DNA of 64,000 nt from Peteryoungia ipomoeae (GCF_004912165.1 NZ_STGV01000001.1:744001-808000); one strand, 5' to 3'; positions 1 to 10,193 are shown, counted from the first letter of the stretch. Translations and numbers: made by a program. The notes: generated by a model from the letters alone, not told the origin.

Positions 1-824
1 GCGCCGGCTTCCTTCTCGGCAGCCTTCACGGCGTCACCGACGGTCAGTTCCGGGTTGATGACGAAAGCCTGCGATAGAAGTGCAACTTCTTCGAAGAACT
101 TGCGCATGCGGCCTTCAACCATCTTTTCGATGATGGCGTCCGGCTTGCCGGAAGCGCGGGACTGCTCGATGAACACGTTGCGCTCGCGCTCTGCGACGGC
201 TGCGTCAACTTCATCAGCGCGGATCGCAAGCGGGTTGGTGGCAGCAACGTGCATGGCGACCTGGCGACCGATGGCGGCCAGAACGTCCTTGTTGCCGGTC
301 GACTTCAGCGCAACGAGAACGCCGAGCTTGCCGAGGCCGTCAGCAGCAGCATTGTGGATGTAGGTGGCAACAACGCCGTCCTCGACGGAGAGCTTGACTG
401 CGCGGCGCAGCGTCATGTTCTCGCCGATGTGAGCGATTGCGTCCTTGATGGTGTCGGTGACCGACTTGCCGGTGGCCGGGTAGACGGCTTCGCCGATAGC
501 TTCAACCGAACCATCGGTCGAGATTGCAACGGCAGCGACGCCGCGGACCAGATCCTGGAAAGCATCGTTACGGGCAACGAAGTCGGTTTCGGAGTTGACT
601 TCGACGACAACAGCCGAGGTGCCGGCGCCATTGATGCCGACGAGGCCTTCGGCAGCCGTACGGCCCGACTTCTTGTCGGCCTTGGCAATGCCCTTGGCGC
701 GCAGCCAGTCGATGGCGGCTTCGATGTCACCGTTGTTTTCGGTCAGAGCCTTCTTGCAATCCATCATGCCTGCGCCGGACTTTTCGCGCAGTTCCTTAAC
801 CAGTGCTGCAGTGATTTCAGCCAT
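1..824 (-). CDS. tsf: Elongation factor Ts, C-terminal end cut by window edge
   Basis: Guanine-nucleotide exchange factor that recycles EF-Tu from its GDP form during translation. The reverse strand from the ATG at 822-824 reads [20 protein letters not shown], the UBA-like N-terminal domain that is the hallmark of EF-Ts, followed by the 'DCKKAL' segment. About 274 codons are visible without a stop; the family is usually about 300 residues, so only the last few dozen are outside the window. It lies downstream of rpsB in the same direction, the classical rpsB-tsf order, with a 254-bp gap. Confidence 0.96.
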   Translation of the reverse strand, partial: MAEITAALVKELREKSGAGMMDCKKALTENNGDIEAAIDWLRAKGIAKADKKSGRTAAEGLVGINGAGTSAVVVEVNSETDFVARNDAFQDLVRGVAAVAISTDGSVEAIGEAVYPATGKSVTDTIKDAIAHIGENMTLRRAVKLSVEDGVVATYIHNAAADGLGKLGVLVALKSTGNKDVLAAIGRQVAMHVAATNPLAIRADEVDAAVAERERNVFIEQSRASGKPDAIIEKMVEGRMRKFFEEVALLSQAFVINPELTVGDAVKAAEKEAG

Positions 825-1048
825 TGTGTGCCTCTTGTCTGTTCAGGCGGCCTGTCTGCTGGATGAAGGCAGAGAGTTTGCCGCTGTTTTGGGACGAAAT
901 GTACCCGGATGTGTGACAGCGTGATGAAATGCTCACCACGAAAACAATCGACCGCATTCCGCGCGGCACCAAATGTGCCTGCGCCGGAAGTGCGCAGACC
1001 GCCCGTCGCTCAATCGAGTCAGCGGGCGGCCAATCCCTTGGAAAAGGG

Positions 1049-1069
1049 GGAGACGGCTTAACCGTCTCC
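1049..1069 (-). terminator. Hairpin just downstream of rpsB
   Basis: A perfect 8-bp inverted repeat (GGAGACGG / CCGTCTCC, 5-nt loop) lies 10 bases past the rpsB stop. On the transcribed strand it is followed by a short CCCCCTTTTCC stretch, so it may be a partial terminator or processing hairpin between rpsB and tsf. The T-run is weak. Confidence 0.35.
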
Positions 1070-1078
1070 GAAACGCGA

Positions 1079-1846
1079 TTAAGCGTCGGCTTCGGTTTTC
1101 AAAGCCGGCTCGACCGGAGCTTCGGCAGAGGCGCCGAGGTCACGACCCGATGCGCCCTGCTGGCGAGCGATGCCGTCGATGGCAGCGCGCGAGATCAGGT
1201 CGCAGTAGAGAGCGATGGCGCGCGATGCGTCGTCATTGCCCGGGATCGGGTAGTCGATCAGGTCCGGATCGCAGTTCGAGTCGATGACAGCAACAACCGG
1301 GATGCCGAGGCGCTTGGCTTCGTCGATCGCGATCTTTTCCTTGTTGGTGTCGATGATGAACATCAGGTCCGGCGTGCCGCCCATGTCACGGATACCGCCA
1401 AGAGCCTTTTCCAGCTTTTCGCGTTCGCGCTCAAGGTTCAGACGCTCCTTCTTGGAGTAGCCCGAGCCTTCGGTTGCGAGAATTTCGTCGAGCTTGCGCA
1501 GACGGGCGATCGAGTTCGAAATGGTCTTCCAGTTCGTCATCATGCCGCCGAGCCAGCGCGAGTTGACGTAGTACTGGGCCGAACGCTTGGCGCTGTCAGC
1601 GATGATTTCCGAAGCCTGACGCTTGGTGCCAACGAACAGAACGCGGCCGCCACGGGCAACGGTGTCGGAGACAACCTGAAGGGCCTTCGACAGCATCGGA
1701 ACGGACTGTGCCAGGTCGATGATGTGGATGTTGTTACGATCGCCGAAGATGTACGGCTTCATCTTCGGGTTCCAGCGGTGCGTCTGGTGACCGAAGTGAA
1801 CGCCAGCTTCCAGAAGCTGACGCATGCTAAAATCAGGCAATGCCAT
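1079..1846 (-). CDS. rpsB: Small ribosomal subunit protein S2 (uS2)
   Basis: Structural component of the 30S subunit. The start is the ATG at 1844-1846, preceded on the reverse strand by a strong AAGGAG site; the protein begins [20 protein letters not shown], the conserved S2 N-terminus. The open frame continues upstream but lacks support there. The product is 255 residues, usual for S2, and ends in an Ala/Glu-rich tail typical of alphaproteobacteria. The conserved 'FVGTKRQA' and '[22 protein letters not shown]' regions are visible. It is transcribed toward tsf. Confidence 0.97.
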   Translation of the reverse strand: MALPDFSMRQLLEAGVHFGHQTHRWNPKMKPYIFGDRNNIHIIDLAQSVPMLSKALQVVSDTVARGGRVLFVGTKRQASEIIADSAKRSAQYYVNSRWLGGMMTNWKTISNSIARLRKLDEILATEGSGYSKKERLNLEREREKLEKALGGIRDMGGTPDLMFIIDTNKEKIAIDEAKRLGIPVVAVIDSNCDPDLIDYPIPGNDDASRAIALYCDLISRAAIDGIARQQGASGRDLGASAEAPVEPALKTEADA

Positions 1847-1888
1847 GCCTTTTTCTCCTTTTCCGGTTGAACCCCCGCGAGACAAACA

Positions 1889-1907
1889 GCGGGCCTTTCG
1901 GGCCCGC
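1889..1907 (-). promoter_or_regulatory. GC-rich hairpin in the rpsB leader
   Basis: A perfect 7-bp stem (GCGGGCC / GGCCCGC) with a 5-nt loop lies 43-61 bases upstream of the rpsB start codon, inside the likely 5' leader. Several bacterial rpsB genes are autoregulated by S2 through leader structure; whether this hairpin does that is inference. Confidence 0.3.
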
Positions 1908-2033
1908 CACCGGGCGGAAACGGCAGGATTTCTCCCTGTCGATCCCAAGTCTCGCGTGTGGAATGATGGGGGCCATACAGGGACGGCCCGAGAAAATCAA
2001 GTCGCAAGTCGCAAAACCTGCGGCAACCAAGCC

Positions 2034-2876
2034 TTATTGGGGGGTGGTCTGTTGGCAACCAGCCTCCGGGTTGCCGAGAACCTCAAGCTTTGTCAGCTTT
2101 CCGGCGAGCACAAAGTCACCGTAATCAAGCGTCAAATCACGGGTGACACCGTTCTCGTAGAGCTTGAACGACTGGTTATAGATTGGCTCCTGATCGCCGA
2201 CAGCCTTATCGTTGAAATATGCGATCGAAACTGGCCAGTAATCGGCGCCAACAAGCTGTTTGGCCACTTCCAGCTCCGGATCGGTTTTGGAAGGCTCCTG
2301 CAGCTTGCCGACAATCGTCGTGGTGAGAAAGCTCTGATCGCCATCCTCCGACCCATCGAAGATCCGCGATTCGAAGATGCGCTCTCCCTTCCGGGCACGG
2401 GCAATCACTTCCAGCATGTGCTCTGCCGGAAAACGGCTTTCGGCAAGTTCCAGGCCGCGGCGGTCAGGTCCGGTTAGCTCGATCTTCACCTTGCCCCCGG
2501 CATCAGCGGCGTCGCCGCTGACATCCTTGTCCAGCTGGTCGTCGGTGTAGGATTTGTTGTCGAAGCGGAAGCGACCGGCGGCGACGTCTTCAAACGTCGT
2601 CGACCGCTGGTCGGTGACACGCACGCCATCTCCCATGTCGATCCGGGTTACAAAGCGGAAATTCGTGCTGAACCCTTTGCAGGTGGATCCTGCAAACTCA
2701 TAGACCATGCGGCCACGCATCGATTCGATGCCAGATCGATCCGAGGCTTGTTTCAGGATAATATCGTACACTGCCCGGTGTGGAACGAGCCCGGTGGGCG
2801 CCGCCTCAACAACACCTGCAAGTGGCAGTCCCAGGAGAACCAGGGTGGCGCCAGTCGCCAAACGCAGAGGGTACAT
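2034..2876 (-). CDS. eipB: EipB-like periplasmic cell-envelope integrity protein (DUF1849)
   Basis: Periplasmic beta-spiral protein family linked in Brucella to envelope integrity. The chosen ATG (2874-2876) has an AGGAG about 7 bases upstream and opens directly into a signal peptide (MYPLRLATGATLVLLGLPLA, then cleavage near VEAA-AP). Two ATG codons further upstream would put charged sequence before the signal. The mature part contains 'PHRAVYDI', 'GRMVYEF' and two well-separated cysteines (in 'STCKGF' and near the C-terminus), matching the conserved disulfide known in EipB. 280 residues. It is divergent from the ridA-like gene. Confidence 0.85.
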   Translation of the reverse strand: MYPLRLATGATLVLLGLPLAGVVEAAPTGLVPHRAVYDIILKQASDRSGIESMRGRMVYEFAGSTCKGFSTNFRFVTRIDMGDGVRVTDQRSTTFEDVAAGRFRFDNKSYTDDQLDKDVSGDAADAGGKVKIELTGPDRRGLELAESRFPAEHMLEVIARARKGERIFESRIFDGSEDGDQSFLTTTIVGKLQEPSKTDPELEVAKQLVGADYWPVSIAYFNDKAVGDQEPIYNQSFKLYENGVTRDLTLDYGDFVLAGKLTKLEVLGNPEAGCQQTTPQ

Positions 2877-2992
2877 TGACATTCTCCTGTTGTAGTCCGG
2901 CACGATGTTATAAGAACACATCGGGCAAAAGCGAGACATGCTTTTGGCCTTTGCAACTTTCTCGCCACTTTTTTCATTTCCGGGAATGCGTC

Positions 2993-3463
2993 ATGTCAGA
3001 CATCATAGAAGCCCGCCTCTCCGCCGCCGGGATCACCCTGCCAGAGGCAGCTGCGCCTGCCGCCAATTACGTCCCCTTCGTCGTATCCGGCAACCTGCTC
3101 TACCTCTCGGGACAGCTGCCAATCGAGGGCGGCAAAATTGCCGTCACAGGCCTTCTTGGCACGGATGTTTCCCTTGAAGATGGCCAGCGCGCTGCAAAGC
3201 TCTGTGCGGTCAACATCCTTGCCCAGGCAAAGGCAGCACTCGGTGGCGATCTGGGACGCATCACACGCGTGATCAAGCTCAACGGTTTCGTTGCGTCAGC
3301 GCCTGGCTTTGTCGAACAGCACCTTGTCATCAACGGTGCCTCCAACCTGATCGCCGAAATTCTCGGCGATGCCGGCAAACATGCGCGCGCCGCTGTCGGC
3401 ATGGCAGCCCTTCCCCTGAATGCCGCCGTCGAAATCGATGCGATCATGGAGATCCGCGCGTGA
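2993..3463 (+). CDS. RidA family protein (YjgF/YER057c/UK114)
   Basis: A 156-residue protein of the RidA superfamily; canonical members hydrolyse reactive 2-aminoacrylate and related imines. Starts MSDIIEARLSAAGITLPEAA and contains 'VSGNLLYLSGQLP' and the C-terminal 'ARAAVGMAALPLNAAVEIDA'. The RidA arginine of the usual 'RxxV' signature is visible in 'ARAAVG'. This longer type is common in alphaproteobacteria and its substrate is not settled. The stop overlaps the GTG start of the next gene (GTGA), so the two are translationally coupled. Confidence 0.85.
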   Translation: MSDIIEARLSAAGITLPEAAAPAANYVPFVVSGNLLYLSGQLPIEGGKIAVTGLLGTDVSLEDGQRAAKLCAVNILAQAKAALGGDLGRITRVIKLNGFVASAPGFVEQHLVINGASNLIAEILGDAGKHARAAVGMAALPLNAAVEIDAIMEIRA

Positions 3464-4191
3464 GCACCGTCGACTGGATCAAGGATTTGCCGGTCGCGCA
3501 TCGCGGCTATCATGACATGAACAAAAGCGTCTGGGAGAACACGCTGTCGGCGTTTAAGCGCGCAATCGACGCTGGCTTTGCCATCGAATGCGATATTCAG
3601 CTCTCTGCAGACAGCGTGCCCATGGTTTTTCATGACCACGATCTGCAGCGCCTTTGCGGCATCGCCGGCGAGGTGCGCGAGCGCATGGCAAACGAACTTG
3701 GGATGCTGTCGATTGGCGGCACCGCGGATCGGATTCCGACGCTTCGAAAGATGCTCGACCTCGTCAAGGGTCAGGTTCCGCTTGTGATCGAACTCAAGGG
3801 CATCGATGCGGAGCAGGATGACGGCTATGTCGAGGCCGTCCTTGAGGTCCTCGAGGGCTATGATGGCAAGGTGGCGCTGATGAGCTTCGATTTCCACCTG
3901 TTGCGCGCGCTCAAGGCGGCAGACTGCCCCTACCCGGTCGGGTTGACCGCGGAAGGCGTTCGCCAGGAAGACCTGGCCAATCATGGCGAGGCCATGGCGC
4001 TTGGCCTCGACTTCACCTCCTATTGCGTCGCCCACCTGCCGAACAGCTTCGTCGAAAAACTGCGTCACGATGGCAAGCCGGTGATTACCTGGACCGTCAG
4101 GGATGAAATGATGCGGGCGCAGACCTATAAATATGCAGATCAGATGACGTTTGAAGGCTTCGACCCGCGCCAGGCGCCGGCTGTCGCCTGA
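3460..4191 (+). CDS. Glycerophosphodiester phosphodiesterase
   Basis: Hydrolyses glycerophosphodiesters to glycerol-3-phosphate and an alcohol. The GTG start at 3460 overlaps the previous stop. The motif 'VAHRGYHDMN' near residue 13, 'ENTLSAFKRAI' and 'IECDIQLSADSVPMVFHDHDL' supply the metal-binding Glu/Asp and catalytic His pair typical of the GDPD family; 'VIELKG' and 'TWTV' complete the TIM-barrel signature. 243 residues, no signal peptide, so probably cytoplasmic. UgpQ is the closest well-known relative, but orthology cannot be fixed from sequence reading alone. Confidence 0.9.
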   Translation: MSTVDWIKDLPVAHRGYHDMNKSVWENTLSAFKRAIDAGFAIECDIQLSADSVPMVFHDHDLQRLCGIAGEVRERMANELGMLSIGGTADRIPTLRKMLDLVKGQVPLVIELKGIDAEQDDGYVEAVLEVLEGYDGKVALMSFDFHLLRALKAADCPYPVGLTAEGVRQEDLANHGEAMALGLDFTSYCVAHLPNSFVEKLRHDGKPVITWTVRDEMMRAQTYKYADQMTFEGFDPRQAPAVA

Positions 4192-4225
4192 GGCGCAGCG
4201 TTCGGGGGACAGATGGCGCAGAATA

Positions 4226-5425
4226 ATGGCTGACGACGTAACGATCCGCATCATCGGCTCACTTCTTGAGATCGATTCGGTCGATTGGGCGAGCCTATCG
4301 GGCACCGCGCGCGCGGGGCCTGATTATAACCCGTTCCTGTCGCTCGGCTTTCTGTCATCGCTCGAAGACTCCGGCTCCGCATGCGCGGAGACGGGCTGGA
4401 TGCCACACCATCTGGTTCTTGAGGAAAGCGGCCGGATGATCGGTGCTGTCCCCTGTTATCTGAAGAGCCATAGCCAGGGCGAGTATGTCTTCGATCACAG
4501 CTGGGCCGATGCCTATCAGCGTGCAGGTGGTCGCTACTATCCGAAACTCCAGGCCACCATCCCCTTCACTCCGGCCACGGGGCCGCGCCTTCTGGTGCGC
4601 AACGGAGAGGATGTATCGAGGGTTCAGGGTCTTTTGGCTCAAGGACTGCGTCAGGTTACGACCGAACTCGGCCTTTCCTCCGCCCACGTAACGTTCGCGC
4701 CCGAGACTGACGTACAGGCGCTGGAGCAAAACGGCTTCCTGCATCGCACCGACCAGCAATTTCATTTCATCAATCGCGGTTACGCAAACCACGATGCCTT
4801 TCTGTCGGAGCTGTCTTCAGCCAAACGCAAGAACCTGCGCAAAGAACGGCGCGTGGCGCTTGAAAACTCCGTCACCATTGACTGGTTGACGGGCAAGGAT
4901 CTGACAGAGGACATCTGGGACCAGTTTTTCCACTTCTACATGGACACCGGCAGCCGCAAATGGGGCCGTCCCTATTTGACGCGACAGTTCTACAGCCTGA
5001 TCGGCGAACGCATGGCAGAAGACATCCTGCTGGTCATAGCCAAGCGCGCCGGCCGGTGCATTGCCGGCGCCATCAACTTTATCGGTGCAGACGCGCTTTA
5101 CGGGCGGCATTGGGGTTGCGTCGAGGACCATCCGTTTCTGCATTTCGAGGTCTGTTACCATCAGGCCATCGACTATGCACTTGCCCATGGACTGGGCCGC
5201 GTGGAAGCCGGCGCTCAAGGGGAGCACAAGCTTGCCAGGGGCTACGAACCCGTGACCACGCACTCAGCCCATTTCATTGCGCATCCCGGCCTCCGACGCG
5301 CAGTCTCAGCCTATCTGGACGAGGAACGCCGCGAAGTGGCTGAGATCGGCGCCTATCTCGATGGCCATACGCCATTCCGCAAGGCCGACCCACAACAAGA
5401 TCAAGGCGGGGAAGCCGATGAATGA
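4226..5425 (+). CDS. GNAT/FemAB-like acyltransferase (DUF482, peptidogalycan family)
   Basis: A 399-residue protein of the family often annotated 'peptidogalycan biosynthesis/recognition protein', with a FemX-like double GNAT fold. The start MADDVTIRII is the first ATG after the GDPD stop; the longer open frame overlaps that gene. Features visible: 'YNPFLSLGFLSSLEDSG', 'GAVPCYLKSHSQGEYVFDHSW', 'SSAKRKNLRKERR' and 'HFEVCYHQAIDYALAHGLGRVEAGAQGEHKLARGY' in pieces, the last being the conserved C-terminal acyl-CoA region. The actual acceptor is unknown. It lies in the same direction as GDPD and HIT, probably one operon. Confidence 0.82.
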   Translation: MADDVTIRIIGSLLEIDSVDWASLSGTARAGPDYNPFLSLGFLSSLEDSGSACAETGWMPHHLVLEESGRMIGAVPCYLKSHSQGEYVFDHSWADAYQRAGGRYYPKLQATIPFTPATGPRLLVRNGEDVSRVQGLLAQGLRQVTTELGLSSAHVTFAPETDVQALEQNGFLHRTDQQFHFINRGYANHDAFLSELSSAKRKNLRKERRVALENSVTIDWLTGKDLTEDIWDQFFHFYMDTGSRKWGRPYLTRQFYSLIGERMAEDILLVIAKRAGRCIAGAINFIGADALYGRHWGCVEDHPFLHFEVCYHQAIDYALAHGLGRVEAGAQGEHKLARGYEPVTTHSAHFIAHPGLRRAVSAYLDEERREVAEIGAYLDGHTPFRKADPQQDQGGEADE

Positions 5426-5496
5426 TGAAATGCTCTCGCCCTCGCCGTGGAGCTTACCGACATTCCGATGATCACTATTTCGAGGAGATCTGATTG

Positions 5497-5919
5497 ATGA
5501 CCGCCGCTTATGAACCAGACAATATCTTCGCCAAAATTCTGAAGGGCGAAATCCCTGCCGTCAAACTCTATGAAGACGACGACGCCATAGCCTTCATGGA
5601 TGTGATGCCGCAGGCGCCCGGCCACCTGCTTGTCATCCCCAAGGCACCCTCACGCAATCTTCTGGATGCCGATCCGGAAGTTCTGGGCAAGCTCATCCAG
5701 GTGGTGCAGAAACTCGCGCTTGCCGCCCAGGAAGCATTCGATGCGGACGGTGTCTATGTGGCGCAGTTCAACGAGCCAGCGGCAGGACAAACCGTCTTCC
5801 ATCTGCACTTCCACGTCATTCCACGCAACGAAGGCCAGCCGCTCAAACCACACTCTGGAAGCATGGCGGACATCGACATGCTGAAAGCCCAGGCCGAGAA
5901 GATCAAAGCCGCGCTTTGA
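5497..5919 (+). CDS. HIT family protein (histidine-triad nucleotide hydrolase)
   Basis: Small nucleotide-binding hydrolase or transferase. The histidine triad is 'HLHFHV' near residue 97, preceded by the typical 'DNIFAKILKGEIPA' N-terminus and 'PGHLLVIPK'. The ATG at 5497 sits behind GAGGAGATCTG; a TTG one codon earlier is less likely. 140 residues, usual for HinT-like proteins. It is the last gene of the rightward block; a hairpin follows at 5934. Confidence 0.92.
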   Translation: MTAAYEPDNIFAKILKGEIPAVKLYEDDDAIAFMDVMPQAPGHLLVIPKAPSRNLLDADPEVLGKLIQVVQKLALAAQEAFDADGVYVAQFNEPAAGQTVFHLHFHVIPRNEGQPLKPHSGSMADIDMLKAQAEKIKAAL

Positions 5920-5933
5920 ACTCATTTGCAGAC

Positions 5934-5962
5934 ACGGTTTGGCCTCCGGTCGGCCAAACCGT
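5934..5962. terminator. Hairpin between convergent HIT and azlD genes
   Basis: A perfect 11-bp stem (ACGGTTTGGCC / GGCCAAACCGT) with a 7-nt loop lies between two converging genes. There is no U-run on either strand, so it may act with Rho or as an mRNA end stabiliser. Confidence 0.45.
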
Positions 5963-5979
5963 CAAAGGCCATCACACGT

Positions 5980-6321
5980 TCAGCCCATCGGAAACACAAA
6001 GAGTCCGAGGGCGAGGATGGATAGCGACACCACAACCCCGACCAGGACCCGTTGCCCCAAGGCGAGGAAGGCGACGAATCCGGCGCATGCAGCAAGCATT
6101 CGCAGCCAAAGCGGCGTTGCCTCGAGGCTCCCGGTCGGAAAGACCACGAGCTTGGCGGTCACCGCCATCACCAGCGAGGTCGCGACGGCCTTGACCCAGT
6201 TCAACGCTTCGGAACCTTCCCGCAGCCGATTGCCGGCGAGAACGCCAAGCCATCTCCAGATGTCCGTGGCCAGCCAGCCGGCAACGAGAATGACGACATA
6301 GGACCAGTATTGCTCGATCAT
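5980..6321 (-). CDS. azlD: AzlD family branched-chain amino acid exporter small subunit
   Basis: A 113-residue integral membrane protein with about four hydrophobic segments (for example 'YWSYVVILVAGWLATDIW' and 'VLVGVVVSLSILALGLFVFP'). AzlD is the small partner of AzlC in two-component LIV-E type exporters of branched-chain amino acids or their analogues. Its ATG overlaps the azlC stop by 4 bp (6318-6321), which supports translational coupling. Confidence 0.85.
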   Translation of the reverse strand: MIEQYWSYVVILVAGWLATDIWRWLGVLAGNRLREGSEALNWVKAVATSLVMAVTAKLVVFPTGSLEATPLWLRMLAACAGFVAFLALGQRVLVGVVVSLSILALGLFVFPMG

Positions 6322-7100
6322 ACAAGTTCCTCGACGGCATCCTGCGGCACTGCTTCTCCGGGGGCAGCCGTGACCTGGCCCCTGCGCACGACATAGCGAT
6401 CAATGGCATAGGCGAGCGTTCCGCCACCAAGACCTGCCAGCAAAATGTCGAAGCCGGGTGTCAGTACAGCGAGCACCGGTCCCGCCACCACACCGACCAC
6501 AAAGGCCACCTTGACGACGGACTGGCGTGCAGTCGCCCAGATCGAGGCGATGAAATAGACTGGCGTCAGGAAGAACAACAATCCAGCCACGGCCGGCGGA
6601 AAACTTGCAACCAAACCATAGCAGAGACCGACCAGCAGCGTGTTGACTGTCACCAGCGTGATGCCAAAGCCCGCGAAATAGGCGACGCGCGCATCGCGAG
6701 GGACATTCTTGAGCGAGCCCATCGCAAAGACCCAGGCGGTGATCGCGACACAGTGAGACAAGATGAGAAGCAGCCACGTCGGCGTGCGGCTGGTGCGGAT
6801 TTCCGGCATCAAGGACGCAACCATCGGCATCATGCGGATGGAGGACAGTGACACGGCGAGGAAGATGGCGAGCAGATTGGCGCCGCTCGTCATCGTGCCG
6901 ATTAGGATCATCTTGGCCGGAAGCGCCCAGACGGTTGCGGTCATCACCATCGCTTCCGTCCGACTGATGCCGGATTCCAGAGCGAAGGCGGAAAAGCCGA
7001 CGAATGAGATCATCAGTATGATGGCGGGGATGCTGAAGAGCCCTTGCATGCCCTTCAGGAACCAGGTGCCGCGCTGGGCTGAGTTCGATGGGGATGCCAT
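6318..7100 (-). CDS. azlC: AzlC family branched-chain amino acid permease large subunit
   Basis: A 260-residue membrane protein with around seven to eight predicted spans. The start MASPSNSAQRGTWFLKGMQG at 7098-7100 has GGAATCGAGA just upstream; upstream in-frame codons run into the clpA terminator. The segment 'GFSAFALESGISRTEAMVMT' and the following helices match the AzlC family. With AzlD it should export branched-chain amino acids at the inner membrane. A promoter must lie in the 70 bp between it and clpA. Confidence 0.87.
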   Translation of the reverse strand: MASPSNSAQRGTWFLKGMQGLFSIPAIILMISFVGFSAFALESGISRTEAMVMTATVWALPAKMILIGTMTSGANLLAIFLAVSLSSIRMMPMVASLMPEIRTSRTPTWLLLILSHCVAITAWVFAMGSLKNVPRDARVAYFAGFGITLVTVNTLLVGLCYGLVASFPPAVAGLLFFLTPVYFIASIWATARQSVVKVAFVVGVVAGPVLAVLTPGFDILLAGLGGGTLAYAIDRYVVRRGQVTAAPGEAVPQDAVEELV

Positions 7101-7116
7101 TCTCGATTCCGTACTC

Positions 7117-7150
7117 CAAAAGAAAAGTGCCGGATGACCCATCCGGCACT
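7117..7150 (-). terminator. Rho-independent terminator of clpA
   Basis: A perfect 11-bp stem (AGTGCCGGATG / CATCCGGCACT, 3-nt loop) is followed on the reverse strand by TTTTCTTTTG. It lies about 20 bases past the clpA stop and before azlC, separating the two transcripts. Confidence 0.88.
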
Positions 7151-7170
7151 CATTTCCTTTTGACAAGAAC

Positions 7171-9648
7171 TTACTTCTTTTTCGGCACTTTCGGGACGGC
7201 ACTGCGGCGTGCTGGCTGGCTTGGTGCTTCTATCACCGCGACATCACCGTGATCCTCAACCACTGCTGCCTTCGGCGCCGGTTTGCGCTTGGCCTTGGCG
7301 GGCTTGGCGGAAACAACTTCGGCTTCCGGCTGCGGCTTGACCGGAGAGGCTTCGGCAATGGCGTTGAGGTCCAGAACCTCCTCGCCGCTTTCGTCCGTCT
7401 TGGTGCCCACCTTGACCACGCCACCCTTCTTCAGCTTGCCAAAGAGGATCTCGTTCGCCAGTGGCTTCTTGATGTGCTCCTGGATGATCCGCGACAGCGG
7501 GCGTGCCCCCATTTTCTCATCGTAACCCCGCGTGGCGAGCCAGGCGATGGCCGGTTCGGAGAGATCGAAGGTGACGTTGCGCTCCGACAACTGGGCTTCC
7601 AGCTGCATGACGAACTTCTGTACCACCTGATGGATGACCTCCGTCGGCAGCGGCGCGAACGGGATCGTCGCATCGAGCCGGTTGCGGAACTCAGGCGTGA
7701 ACAGGCGATTCAACGCTTCCTCGTCTTCGCCCGTGCGCTTGGAAGAGCCAAATCCGATGGCGGATTTCTGCATCTCGGACGCGCCCGCATTCGTCGTCAT
7801 GATCAGGATGACATTGCGGAAATCGATCTTCTTGCCATTGTGATCCGTGAGCTGGCCATGATCCATAACCTGCAGCAGGATGTTGAAGATATCCGGATGC
7901 GCCTTCTCGATTTCATCGAGCAGCACCACAGAATGCGGGTGCTGGTCGACGCCATCGGTCAAAAGACCGCCCTGATCGAAACCGACATAGCCTGGAGGTG
8001 CTCCCAGCAGGCGGGATACCGTGTGGCGCTCCATATATTCCGACATATCGAAGCGCAGAAGTTCGACGCCGAGCGACGACGCGAGCTGCTTGGCGACTTC
8101 GGTCTTGCCGACGCCAGTCGGACCGGAAAACACATAGGCGCCGATCGGCTTGTTCGGCTCACGCAGACCCGCGCGCGCCAGCTTGATCGAAGTCGACAAG
8201 GCTTCGATCGCCTTGTCCTGACCGTAGACGACCGAGCGCAGTTCCTTTTCGAGATTGGCAAGCACCATCTCGTCGTCTTTCGACACGGTCTTGGCCGGGA
8301 TCCGCGCCATCGTCGCGATGGTCGCCTCGATTTCCTTCTCGGTGATCAACTTGCGGCGCTTGGAAGCCGGAAGCAGCATCTGCGCCGCACCCGTTTCGTC
8401 GATCACGTCAATCGCCTTGTCGGGCAATTTGCGGTCAGAGATATAGCGAGCCGACAGCTCTACCGCTGACTTGATCGCCTCGTTCGTGTAGCGCAGTTTG
8501 TGATAGTCCTCGAAATAGGGCTTCAGGCCCTTCATGATCTCGATGGCATCATCGATCGACGGCTCGTTGACGTCGATCTTCTGGAAGCGGCGGACCAGCG
8601 CCCGATCCTTTTCGAAAAACTGGCGGTACTCCTTGTAGGTGGTGGAACCGATGCAGCGGATTGCACCCGAAGACAATGCCGGCTTCAGCAGGTTTGACGC
8701 ATCCATCGCGCCGCCTGACGTCGCACCCGCACCGATCACGGTGTGGATCTCGTCGATGAAGAGCACGGCGCCCGGGTAGTCTTCGAGTTCCTTGACCACC
8801 TGCTTCAGGCGCTCCTCGAAGTCACCGCGATAGCGGGTGCCGGCAAGCAACGTCCCCATATCGAGCGAGAAGATCGTGGCATCGGCCAGAGCTTCCGGCA
8901 CCTTGCCCTCGACGATGCGCTTCGCAAGTCCTTCGGCAATTGCCGTCTTGCCGACGCCAGGGTCACCGACATAGAGCGGATTGTTCTTCGAACGGCGGCA
9001 GAGCACCTGAATGGTCCGGTTGACCTCGCTGTGGCGACCGATCAGGGGATCAATGCGCCCGGTCTTTGCCTTTTCATTCAAGTTTACGCAGTAGGCTTTG
9101 AGCGCCTCCTGCTTGCCTTTTGCGGCATTGTCCTCGCTCTCGCGACCGGCCTTAGGCTCGGTCTCGCCTTCCTCGGCTCCACGAGGGCTACGAACCTGCG
9201 AAGATCCAGGCCGCTTGCCAATTCCGTGCGAGATGTAGTTGACAGCATCATAGCGGGTCATCTCCTGCTCTTGCAGGAAATAGGCAGCGTTGCTCTCACG
9301 TTCGGCAAAGATTGCGACCAGAACATTCGCGCCGGTCACTTCATCGCGACCGGAGGACTGGACATGGATCACGGCCCGCTGGATGACGCGCTGAAAGCTT
9401 GATGTCGGCTTGGAATCCTCATCATATCCGGTGATGAGGTTGGCCAGATCATTGTCGACGAAATCGGACACGTTCTTGCGCAAGACTTCGAGATTGACAT
9501 TGCAAGCGCCCATCACGGCCGCCGCATCAGCATCATCGATCAAGGCCAGCAACAAGTGCTCAAGCGTCGCATATTCATGATGACGTTCGTTGGCGTAGGT
9601 CAGGGCCTGATGCAGCGCTTTTTCGAGGCTGGGTGAAAATGTTGGCAC
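7171..9648 (-). CDS. clpA: ATP-dependent Clp protease ATP-binding subunit ClpA
   Basis: AAA+ unfoldase that feeds substrates to ClpP. 825 residues: N-domain ([20 protein letters not shown] onward), D1 Walker A '[17 protein letters not shown]' near residue 215 with 'LFIDEIHTV', and D2 Walker A '[14 protein letters not shown]' near 500 with 'LLDEIEKAH'. No ClpB-type middle coiled coil is present, which supports ClpA. A Lys/Pro/Ala-rich extension of about 60 residues at the C-terminus is longer than in enterobacterial ClpA. It follows clpS by 9 bp in the same direction. Confidence 0.97.
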   Translation of the reverse strand: MPTFSPSLEKALHQALTYANERHHEYATLEHLLLALIDDADAAAVMGACNVNLEVLRKNVSDFVDNDLANLITGYDEDSKPTSSFQRVIQRAVIHVQSSGRDEVTGANVLVAIFAERESNAAYFLQEQEMTRYDAVNYISHGIGKRPGSSQVRSPRGAEEGETEPKAGRESEDNAAKGKQEALKAYCVNLNEKAKTGRIDPLIGRHSEVNRTIQVLCRRSKNNPLYVGDPGVGKTAIAEGLAKRIVEGKVPEALADATIFSLDMGTLLAGTRYRGDFEERLKQVVKELEDYPGAVLFIDEIHTVIGAGATSGGAMDASNLLKPALSSGAIRCIGSTTYKEYRQFFEKDRALVRRFQKIDVNEPSIDDAIEIMKGLKPYFEDYHKLRYTNEAIKSAVELSARYISDRKLPDKAIDVIDETGAAQMLLPASKRRKLITEKEIEATIATMARIPAKTVSKDDEMVLANLEKELRSVVYGQDKAIEALSTSIKLARAGLREPNKPIGAYVFSGPTGVGKTEVAKQLASSLGVELLRFDMSEYMERHTVSRLLGAPPGYVGFDQGGLLTDGVDQHPHSVVLLDEIEKAHPDIFNILLQVMDHGQLTDHNGKKIDFRNVILIMTTNAGASEMQKSAIGFGSSKRTGEDEEALNRLFTPEFRNRLDATIPFAPLPTEVIHQVVQKFVMQLEAQLSERNVTFDLSEPAIAWLATRGYDEKMGARPLSRIIQEHIKKPLANEILFGKLKKGGVVKVGTKTDESGEEVLDLNAIAEASPVKPQPEAEVVSAKPAKAKRKPAPKAAVVEDHGDVAVIEAPSQPARRSAVPKVPKKK

Positions 9649-9657
9649 GTCTGATCC

Positions 9658-10005
9658 TCACTTCTTTTCCATGACGCATTGAAGCGGATGTTCATGCTGA
9701 CGAGCGAAATCCATTACCTGAGAGACCTTTGTTTCGGCGACTTCGTAGGTAAACACGCCGCACTCGCCCACACCGTGATTGTGTACCAGCAGCATGATCC
9801 GAGTGGCGGCTTCCCTATCCTTCTGAAAGAAGCGCTCCAGAATATGGATCACGAATTCCATCGGGGTATAGTCGTCGTTCAGAAGCAGGACGCGATACAG
9901 GTTCGGCTTCTTTGTCTTCGGCTTGGTGCGGGTGATCACAGAGGTGCCGCGATTTGCGTTCTCCCCGTTGCCCTGGCTTTGCATGAAGACCGGCGTTGCA
10001 GTCAT
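9658..10005 (-). CDS. clpS: ATP-dependent Clp protease adaptor ClpS
   Basis: Adaptor that brings N-degron substrates to ClpA. 115 residues, with '[19 protein letters not shown]', '[24 protein letters not shown]' (in two stretches) and a C-terminal '[10 protein letters not shown]', all diagnostic. A possible alternative ATG lies 7 codons in (MQSQGNGE); the outer ATG has a GGAG about 11 bases upstream. It is cotranscribed with clpA. Alphaproteobacteria often have a second clpS paralogue; this is the copy linked to clpA. Confidence 0.96.
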   Translation of the reverse strand: MTATPVFMQSQGNGENANRGTSVITRTKPKTKKPNLYRVLLLNDDYTPMEFVIHILERFFQKDREAATRIMLLVHNHGVGECGVFTYEVAETKVSQVMDFARQHEHPLQCVMEKK

Positions 10006-10193
10006 TTCAGTTCATTCTCCGTTGCCCGGCCGTTTGCCACTTGCACATCGGTGCGGACGAACACTCAGCACAGTAAGGTAGGTCATATTCCGGTGATTTT
10101 AAGCCCCCGGAGTCGCCAGCATAACATTTTGTGCGGTCGCGCGACGAGGCCCCAATTTTGAGAGGAACAGGTTATACCGGAAAGCACAAATGA

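Noticed and set aside
5418-5471. A 17-codon frame MNDEMLSPSPWSLPTFR overlapping the stop of the GNAT gene
   Set aside because: The start overlaps the upstream stop in coupled fashion, but there is no family, and the length is too short to separate from chance.
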